This document shows, piece by piece, positions 6,451 through 10,589 of a stretch of 10,589 nucleotides of DNA. Source of the stretch: F23-B02 sp963629425 (GTDB taxonomy: Bacteria > Bacillota > Clostridia > Oscillospirales > Oscillospiraceae); the NCBI GenBank assembly GCA_963629425.1, contig CAVGIU010000056.1:1-10589 (forward strand), in the 5' to 3' direction. The notes beneath the pieces were generated by a model that was given only the letters and a program-made list of their open reading frames with translations, did no database searches and had not been told where the DNA came from. Position 1 is the first letter of the stretch, and every line of letters starts with the position of its first letter. Position numbers and translations under genes: made by a program.

Positions 6451-6479
6451 ATTAAAGCCCACATTCAAACAAATGTCAA
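6451..6479 (-). promoter_or_regulatory. Promoter of the T-box/pheST transcript
   Basis: On the minus strand a perfect TTGACA (6474-6479) is followed after 17 nt by TTTAAT (6451-6456), with overlapping alternative -10 registers just downstream. This puts the start at about 6444, which leaves a leader of about 265 nt before pheS, a usual size for a T-box leader. Confidence 0.7.
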
Positions 6480-6562
6480 GAGAAAATTTGAATAATGTTC
6501 GGCCGAAACGGTTAATAGAATAGAATTAAGATAGACTAAATAACACTTTCGGAGGACGAAAT

Positions 6563-7111
6563 ATGAAAAGAGTATTGCCGTTTATCCTGTGCCTTATTCT
6601 GCTGTGCGGCTGCGCAGATGACGGAAAGGGGCAGTTTGCCGAATTTGTGAAGATCGTTTCTTCGGCGGAGAGTATATCGTTTTCGGCTCATGTCTCGGCA
6701 CAGTACGACGATAAGACGGCCGAGTTTACCCTTGCCTATGAACAGACAAAGGAAGTGGCATCCATATCGGTCGTTGAGCCCGAGCTTTTATCCGGCATCA
6801 AAGCAAACCTTTCGGACGAAAGCCTGAGCCTTGAATATGATGGCGCGATGCTCGACATCGGAACGCTCGACGATGCCGAACTCAGTCCCATGTCGGCTCT
6901 GCCGCTCATAGTCCGCGCGATGCGCGACGGGTATTTGGAGATAAGCTGGGTCGAGGACGATATGCTGACCGCGCGTATCATACCGGCGGACGACTATGTC
7001 GTAACGCTGCGGATAGACTCAAGCCTTGTGCCGTGCAGCGCCGAGATAAGCTATAAGGAAAACACGGTCGTGAGCGTTGAGATATCCGACTGGACGATAA
7101 CCACGGTATAA
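6563..7111 (+). CDS. Predicted lipoprotein, possibly LolA-like fold (182 aa)
   Basis: The protein begins with a lipoprotein signal: two basic residues, a hydrophobic core and a lipobox-like LCGC ending at Cys17. Cys at -2 is unusual but tolerated. The mature part (about 165 residues) is rich in alternating strand-like segments and acidic residues, with no membrane span after the signal. It should be anchored outside the cytoplasmic membrane. The pattern of short strands with an early helix (FVKIVSSAESISF) recalls LolA/LolB-like lipoproteins such as Bacillus YdcC, which sits upstream of alr and mazEF. Here too the next gene is mazF, so the assignment rests partly on context and stays tentative. 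GGAGG (6551-6555) is 7 nt before the ATG. The promoter must lie in the AT-rich divergent gap shared with the T-box transcript, but no good match was found. Confidence 0.75.
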   Translation: MKRVLPFILCLILLCGCADDGKGQFAEFVKIVSSAESISFSAHVSAQYDDKTAEFTLAYEQTKEVASISVVEPELLSGIKANLSDESLSLEYDGAMLDIGTLDDAELSPMSALPLIVRAMRDGYLEISWVEDDMLTARIIPADDYVVTLRIDSSLVPCSAEISYKENTVVSVEISDWTITTV

Positions 7112-7189
7112 AATTCACACCATAGTGGGAGAATATAGTCAGCACCCTACATAAGATGTAGCGGGCGACTACTATTCGGAGTGTGAATT
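7112..7189 (+). other. Extended hairpin in the leader of mazF, enclosing its ribosome site
   Basis: The whole gap between the lipoprotein gene and mazF can fold into one long hairpin. The outer stem has 9 bp (AATTCACAC 7112-7120 with GTGTGAATT 7181-7189). An internal loop follows (7121-7130 opposite 7178-7180). The middle stem has 10 bp with one bulged C (GAATATAGTC 7131-7140 with 7167-7177). The tip stem has about 8 bp with a bulge (from CCCTACAT 7145-7152 to ATGTAG 7156-7161) and an AAG loop. The mazF ribosome site GGAG (7178-7181) lies in the internal loop and the first outer pair. No T run follows, so it is not an intrinsic terminator. Likely roles are translational control of mazF or RNase processing. 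It could also be a tiny inserted repeat, since TAAA flanks both sides (7109-7112 and 7189-7192). Confidence 0.6.
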
Positions 7190-7192
7190 AAA

Positions 7193-7537
7193 TTGAGTAT
7201 AGTCAAACGTGGAGATATCTTTTACGCCGATCTAAGCCCCGTCGTGGGCTCGGAGCAGGGCGGCATGCGCCCCGTACTCATCGTCCAGAACGACACCGGC
7301 AATAAGCACAGCCCGACAGTTATTGCCGCGGCCATAACAAGTCAGACCGGCAAGGCCAGGCTTCCGACCCATATAGAGCTCAACGCCCAAAGCGTGGGAC
7401 TGTCGCGCGACAGCGTGATACTGCTCGAGCAGATACGCACCATAGATAAGTCGCGCCTGCGCGAGCACATGGGCAAGCTGGACGATAACACCATGACGAA
7501 GGTCGATAATGCCATTGCCGTGAGCTTTGGCTTGTGA
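7193..7537 (+). CDS. mazF: MazF/PemK-family endoribonuclease (orphan, no adjacent mazE)
   Basis: The 114-residue protein closely resembles Bacillus subtilis MazF (NdoA), an mRNA-cleaving toxin that cuts at UACAU. The family core KRGDIFYADLSPVVGSEQGG (residues 5-24), RPVLIVQND (26-34) and the DSVILLEQIRTIDK segment (73-86) are intact. The catalytic pair corresponds to Arg26 and Thr49 (Arg25 and Thr48 in B. subtilis), so the enzyme should be active. The start is TTG, preceded at 11 nt by GGAG. It gives the expected N terminus, with no nearby ATG. A cognate MazE antitoxin normally lies just upstream. Here only the hairpin leader separates mazF from the lipoprotein stop codon, so no antitoxin gene fits. 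Control may come from the leader, from an antitoxin elsewhere, or the protein may have a housekeeping RNase role. Confidence 0.96.
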   Translation: MSIVKRGDIFYADLSPVVGSEQGGMRPVLIVQNDTGNKHSPTVIAAAITSQTGKARLPTHIELNAQSVGLSRDSVILLEQIRTIDKSRLREHMGKLDDNTMTKVDNAIAVSFGL

Positions 7538-7548
7538 TAATACTTCTG

Positions 7549-7582
7549 CGCTCCCCGGGTATCTGCTCGGGGAGCGGACTTT
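7549..7582 (+). terminator. GC-rich hairpin after mazF, weak terminator or attenuator
   Basis: A perfect 9-bp stem, CGCTCCCCG (7549-7557) with CGGGGAGCG (7568-7576), has a 10-nt loop. It is followed only by GACTTT rather than a full T run, so termination is probably partial. It stands between the mazF stop and the AAGGAGG of the next gene and may uncouple the two or protect the 3' end of the mazF message. Confidence 0.5.
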
Positions 7583-7597
7583 AAGGAGGCTTGGGAC

Positions 7598-8029
7598 ATG
7601 CAGAGTCTGCCCGTTTACATAGAGGGAGTCAAGCGCGGAAACCTCAGCATACGTCAAGACGGACTCATGACCGTTTTCACGGCTCAGTGCGGCGCGAAGC
7701 AGGGAGGTATTGTGCGCCTTTATCTCTACGGCGGCGGAAAAAGCGCGCTCTTGGGAACGATGCGGCCAAACGCCTCGGGTATGGGCATCGTTCGCCGCTT
7801 TTCGCGCACGGAGCTGAAAAATCTGCCGGATAATATAGAATATGCCGCCGACAGACCGCTGAAGGAAAGCAGCGGGAGTGACACACTGTGGCGGCGCGGT
7901 AAAATGGGCTGCCTTATAGCGGACGGCCTCATCGCAATACCGGCAGACGAAACGAGGCTCGGCCGCGTTTCGGATAAACTGCGGTGCATAGAGGGGAGAG
8001 CGTATTTGATATTTGAAAGAAAATTGTGA
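7598..8029 (+). CDS. Conserved-looking hypothetical protein (143 aa)
   Basis: I do not recognise a named family. The protein has no signal peptide or membrane segment. Residues 1-78 look like a beta-rich domain: LPVYIEGVKRGNLSIRQDG, then strands around MTVFTAQC and GIVRLYLYGGG, LLGTMRP, and a basic helix RRFSRTELKNLP. A low-complexity linker (about 85-95, KESSGSD) leads to a second beta-rich stretch (WRRGKMGCLIADGLIAIPAD) and a basic C terminus ending in ERKL. AAGGAGG (7582-7588) lies about 9 nt before the ATG, and the reading frame is well formed, which supports a real gene. It follows mazF behind a hairpin and precedes the phosphorylase by 71 nt. A link to either is possible but unproven. 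Confidence 0.75.
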   Translation: MQSLPVYIEGVKRGNLSIRQDGLMTVFTAQCGAKQGGIVRLYLYGGGKSALLGTMRPNASGMGIVRRFSRTELKNLPDNIEYAADRPLKESSGSDTLWRRGKMGCLIADGLIAIPADETRLGRVSDKLRCIEGRAYLIFERKL

Positions 8030-8100
8030 TATCGGTGGAAATTTTTCGCCGCTTGTGTTAAGATAATAGCATTAATTAAATGGTTATGGGGGTATCGGCT

Positions 8101-9405
8101 ATGCTGATGACTGATGTTATCGTAAAAAAGCGCGAGGGCGAAAAACTCAGCGCCGAGGAGATAAAATTCGTCGTGGACGGCTACACGAGAGGCGAGATAC
8201 CCGACTATCAGATGTCGGCGCTGATGATGGCGATCCTGCTGCGCGGCATGGACAGTGAGGAGACGCTTCAGCTTACAATGGCGATGCGCGATTCCGGCGA
8301 GACGCTTGACCTGAGCGCCATAAAGGGCGTCAAGGCCGATAAGCACTCGACCGGCGGCGTCGGAGATAAAACCTCGCTCATACTCTGCCCGATGGTGGCG
8401 GCGCAGGGTGTTAAGATCGCAAAAATGTCCGGCCGCGGCCTCGGCCATACGGGCGGCACGATAGACAAGCTCGAAAGTTTCCCCGGCTTCAACACGGGTA
8501 TTTCCGAGGAAAAGTTCATTGAAAATGTCAATAAATTCGGTATCGCCATCGCGGGACAGACGGCAGATCTCGACCCGGCGGATAAAAAAATGTACGCTCT
8601 GCGCGACGTTACCGGTACCGTGCCGAGCATACCGCTCATAGTAAGCTCAATCATGAGCAAGAAGCTTGCCGCGGGTGCGGATGTTATCGTCCTTGACGTA
8701 AAATCCGGCAGCGGCTCGTTTATGAAAACTGCGGAGGATGCGCGCGAGCTTGCGGAAAACCTCACCGCAGTCGGAAGGCTCGCGGGGAAGAAGACCGTCG
8801 CCGTCATAACTGATATGGACGAGCCACTCGGCAGCGCGATAGGCAACGCACTCGAGGTCAAGGAGGCCATTGAGGTTCTGCGCGGCGAGAAGCAGGGCGA
8901 GCTGCTCGAACTGTGCCTGACTTTGGGCGCGTGTATCCTTACCGAGGCAGGCATCGCCGATGATGACGCAGCAGCGCGAAAAATGCTTGAAAAGGGCATT
9001 GAGGACGGCTCGGCTCTCGAAAAGCTCGCGGAGCTCGTCGAGGGCCAGGAGGGAGACCGCCGCGCTGTGTTCGACACCTCGCTCCTGCCGCAGGCACCGG
9101 TTCAGCTTGAAGCCGTGTGCGACCGCACGGGCTATGTGAAGCACATCTGTGCCGACAAGGTCGGCCTCGTGTCGATGCACCTCGGGGGCGGCAGAGCCAC
9201 CAAGGAGAGCGTCATAGATCTCTCTGTCGGCATTATCCTCAAAAAGAAGGTCGGCGACAGGGTGGAGACCGGAGAAAGCCTCGGCACGATCCACGCGCAG
9301 AGCATTGAGGACGCGCAGAAGGCCGCCGAGATGCTCAATGCCTGCTATACCGTTGTTCCCGATCCGGTCGAGAAACCGGCGTTTATAAAGGGCATAGTAA
9401 GATAA
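8101..9405 (+). CDS. pdp: Pyrimidine-nucleoside phosphorylase
   Basis: This cytosolic dimeric enzyme splits uridine, deoxyuridine or thymidine with phosphate, giving the free base and (deoxy)ribose-1-phosphate for salvage. It has 434 residues, as in Bacillus Pdp. An N-terminal helical domain is followed by the phosphate-binding KHSTGGVGDKT (81-91), the family signature SGRGLGHTGGTIDKLES (110-126), and the base-binding Arg168, Ser183 and Lys187 in YALRDVTGT and SSIMSKK. A C-terminal domain starts near GYVKHICADKVG. An ATG at 8080 would add seven residues but has no ribosome site. GGGGG (8088-8092) lies 8 nt before the ATG at 8101, and this start puts the active-site residues at the usual numbers. 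Thymidine phosphorylase (DeoA) is the close alternative, but length and sequence favour Pdp. Confidence 0.95.
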   Translation: MLMTDVIVKKREGEKLSAEEIKFVVDGYTRGEIPDYQMSALMMAILLRGMDSEETLQLTMAMRDSGETLDLSAIKGVKADKHSTGGVGDKTSLILCPMVAAQGVKIAKMSGRGLGHTGGTIDKLESFPGFNTGISEEKFIENVNKFGIAIAGQTADLDPADKKMYALRDVTGTVPSIPLIVSSIMSKKLAAGADVIVLDVKSGSGSFMKTAEDARELAENLTAVGRLAGKKTVAVITDMDEPLGSAIGNALEVKEAIEVLRGEKQGELLELCLTLGACILTEAGIADDDAAARKMLEKGIEDGSALEKLAELVEGQEGDRRAVFDTSLLPQAPVQLEAVCDRTGYVKHICADKVGLVSMHLGGGRATKESVIDLSVGIILKKKVGDRVETGESLGTIHAQSIEDAQKAAEMLNACYTVVPDPVEKPAFIKGIVR

Positions 9406-9408
9406 ACG

Positions 9409-9438
9409 AAAAGCTCAGGTCGTTCGACCTGAGCTTTT
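9409..9438. terminator. Bidirectional intrinsic terminator after pdp
   Basis: A perfect inverted repeat with arms AAAAGCTCAGGTCG (9409-9422) and CGACCTGAGCTTTT (9425-9438) has a minimal loop. It starts 4 nt after the pdp stop codon and lies 14 nt beyond the stop of the converging minus-strand gene, so it serves both. Confidence 0.93.
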
Positions 9439-9452
9439 AAGCTCCCGTCAGC

Positions 9453-9770
9453 TTAACTTGCAATTGCAATTAATACTGAAGCGAAAACTATCAGCAGTGA
9501 AAAGCCGATCTCGCCGGCCCAAACCATGCGGAGCTGATCTTCGGATATGACCATGCCGTAGCTTTTTGGCTTTTCATGCGTCACGGGAGAGGGCTCGTCA
9601 TCCGAAGCTTCTGCTTCCTCAAACTCGTCGAGAACGTCTTCGATGTCTTCATCGTCGGAAACAGGAGCCTCAGCCACCTCATCAACAATCGGTTCGCCTT
9701 CCTCCTTGGCGCGGCGGAGTTTCGGGACATTCACCTTCGGTATTTTGATTTCGGGGATCTTGAATTTCAT
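9453..9770 (-). CDS. Small acidic tail-anchored membrane protein of unknown function (105 aa)
   Basis: I do not recognise this family. Three parts are visible. The basic N terminus (2-20) is built of three five-residue units KIPEI, KIPKV and NVPKL, ending in LRR. An acidic, probably disordered stretch (about 23-60) contains many Asp and Glu. One hydrophobic segment (about 84-104) ends the protein. With no signal peptide and a C-terminal span, it is predicted to be tail-anchored with its bulk in the cytosol. The GEIGFSLLIVFASVL span starts after a short charged helix, SEDQLRMVW. The ribosome site is weak (AGG about 8 nt before the ATG). The gene begins only 11 nt downstream of the terminator of the EF-G-like gene, so it probably depends on read-through or on a promoter inside that gene. 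Confidence 0.75.
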   Translation of the reverse strand: MKFKIPEIKIPKVNVPKLRRAKEEGEPIVDEVAEAPVSDDEDIEDVLDEFEEAEASDDEPSPVTHEKPKSYGMVISEDQLRMVWAGEIGFSLLIVFASVLIAIAS

Positions 9771-9781
9771 ATCGTTACCTG

Positions 9782-9807
9782 AAAAACGGCGGGCGCAGAG
9801 CCCGCCG
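9782..9807 (-). terminator. Intrinsic terminator of the EF-G-like gene
   Basis: An 8-bp GC stem, CGGCGGGC (9787-9794) with GCCCGCCG (9800-9807), has a 5-nt loop. On the minus strand it is followed by TTTTT (9786-9782). It sits 14 nt past the stop codon of the EF-G-like gene. Confidence 0.88.
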
Positions 9808-9821
9808 CTTTATGTTTTTTA

Positions 9822-10589
9822 TTACTCGGCCTCGGCCAGTGCCTTAGCCTCTTCGATGACCTTCTGCTGAACGTTGCCGGGAGCTTCCTCGTAGCGGATG
9901 AACTTGCAGGTGAACGAACCGCGACCCTGGGTCATGGAACGCAGGTCGATGGTGTAAGAGCTCATCTCTGCCATGGGAACCTCAGCCTCAACGGTCTGCA
10001 TGCCGTCCTCTGCGTTCATGCCGAGAACGGTACCGCGGCGCTTGGAGGAGATATCGGACATGATATCGCCGAGGTTCGCGTCGGGGATAGTGACCTGGAG
10101 AAGACCGATAGGCTCGAGGATGGTGGGCTTTGCCTTGGGGATGCCGTCCTGATATGCAAGACGTGCTGCGGTCTGGAAAGCCATATCGTTGGAGTCAACG
10201 GGGTGAGAGGAGCCGTCATACAAAGTGGCCTTCAGGCCGACCAGCGGGTAACCGGCGAGGACGCCTTTCTGAACTGCGTTGCGCAGACCCTTTTCGACGG
10301 AGGGGAAGAAGTTCTTGGGAACGGAGCCGCCGAAAACTTCCTCTGCGAATATCATCTCGTCCTGCTCATCCTGCGGCTCGAAGCGGATCCAGACGTCACC
10401 GAACTGACCGGAACCGCCGGACTGCTTCTTGTGACGGCCGTGAGCTTCGACCTTGCCCTTGATCTTCTCGCGGTATGCAACGCGTGCGGGCTTGAGCTCG
10501 GTCTCAACGCCGAAGCGGGACTTGAGCTTTGCGCACAGAACGTCGACCTGAATGTCGCCTGCGCCGGAGATGACCATCTGATGGGTCTC
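9822..10589 (-). CDS. EF-G-like translation GTPase, C-terminal part (partial, runs off the window)
   Basis: The visible 255 residues cover the end of domain III and domains IV and V of an elongation factor G-like protein. The frame stays open to the window edge, where ETHQ continues upstream. The G domain therefore lies outside. Domain IV is recognised from GRHKKQSGGSGQFGDVW and the tip loop DGSSHPVDS, which keeps the His found at the tip of EF-G. Domain V starts near ILEPIGLLQVTIPD and ends with PMAEMSSYTIDLRSMTQGRGSF. The ETHQ..ISG and GRHKKQSGG variants, in place of the ETGEL and YAKQ(T/S)GG forms of the main EF-G, point to the second EF-G type (FusA2-like) common in Clostridia. Whether it does ordinary translocation cannot be told from this part. 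A terminator follows the stop. Confidence 0.93.
   Translation of the reverse strand, partial: ETHQMVISGAGDIQVDVLCAKLKSRFGVETELKPARVAYREKIKGKVEAHGRHKKQSGGSGQFGDVWIRFEPQDEQDEMIFAEEVFGGSVPKNFFPSVEKGLRNAVQKGVLAGYPLVGLKATLYDGSSHPVDSNDMAFQTAARLAYQDGIPKAKPTILEPIGLLQVTIPDANLGDIMSDISSKRRGTVLGMNAEDGMQTVEAEVPMAEMSSYTIDLRSMTQGRGSFTCKFIRYEEAPGNVQQKVIEEAKALAEAE

Noticed and set aside
6498..6507. Palindrome TTCGGCCGAA in the divergent gap before the lipoprotein gene
   Set aside because: It is a 10-bp perfect palindrome that could be an operator, but there is no second copy or well-placed promoter to support it.
7112..7189. Known metabolite riboswitch as explanation of the mazF leader
   Set aside because: GTAGCGGG at 7158-7165 briefly recalls a cyclic-di-GMP riboswitch, but the rest of that consensus is absent and the fold is a single hairpin.
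8053..8081. Possible pdp promoter TTGTGT-17-TTAAAT, or an isolated GATAAT at 8062-8067
   Set aside because: The first is a poor match and would start transcription in the ribosome site; the second has no -35 at proper spacing.
8268..9077. Minus-strand open frame of 269 codons within pdp
   Set aside because: It is a Ser/Ala-rich translation typical of an antisense shadow; pdp on the other strand is unambiguous.
9458..9469. 12-bp palindrome TTGCAATTGCAA
   Set aside because: It lies in the coding end of the tail-anchored protein and arises from repeated Ile-Ala codons.
1..10589. CRISPR array, tRNA or rRNA gene, insertion sequence or phage genes
   Set aside because: No regularly spaced repeats, cloverleaf with TTCRA arm, rRNA-like stretch, transposase or phage structural gene was found on either strand.

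Overview
The window reads as a chromosomal segment from an anaerobic Firmicute of the class Clostridia, probably an Oscillospiraceae/Ruminococcaceae-type gut organism. This is inferred from gene content: an IreB-family phosphoprotein, a phenylalanine T-box leader on pheST, PlsY, a Bacillus-type MazF, pyrimidine-nucleoside phosphorylase and a second-type EF-G. It also fits the strong AGGAGG ribosome sites, sigma-A-like promoters in AT-rich gaps, and moderately GC-rich genes. No phage, transposase, CRISPR array, rRNA or tRNA was seen.

Layout. 1-675: promoter and plsY (+), phospholipid synthesis. 740-1377: two tandem small paralogous genes of unknown function (+), each with a strong ribosome site, with an intrinsic terminator between them and a shared bidirectional terminator after the second. 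1388-1880: a free-standing SCP2-like lipid-carrier gene (-) with its own promoter. 1881-2078: a gap holding a bidirectional terminator and a possible small-RNA promoter. 2079-2388: ireB (-) with promoter. 2436-6479: pheS-pheT operon (-) behind a T-box leader with a TTC specifier and terminator. 6563-8029: lipoprotein, orphan mazF and an unknown 143-residue protein (+). 8101-9405: pyrimidine-nucleoside phosphorylase (+). 9453-9770: small acidic tail-anchored membrane protein (-), directly behind the terminator of 9822-10589, the C-terminal part of an EF-G-like GTPase (-) that runs off the window.

Most of the window is housekeeping. Three places stand out. First, mazF has no mazE; instead an extended hairpin of about 78 nt fills the gap before it, with the mazF ribosome site in an internal loop and a UACAU MazF-type target site beside its tip. 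Second, the tandem small paralogues look highly expressed but match no family I recognise. Third, PheT is about 100 residues longer than usual because its N-terminal tRNA-binding (OB) region appears to be duplicated.

The genes fall into separate transcription units bounded by clear hairpins, so functional links between neighbours are weak, except within pheST and possibly within the lipoprotein-mazF-143-residue stretch.
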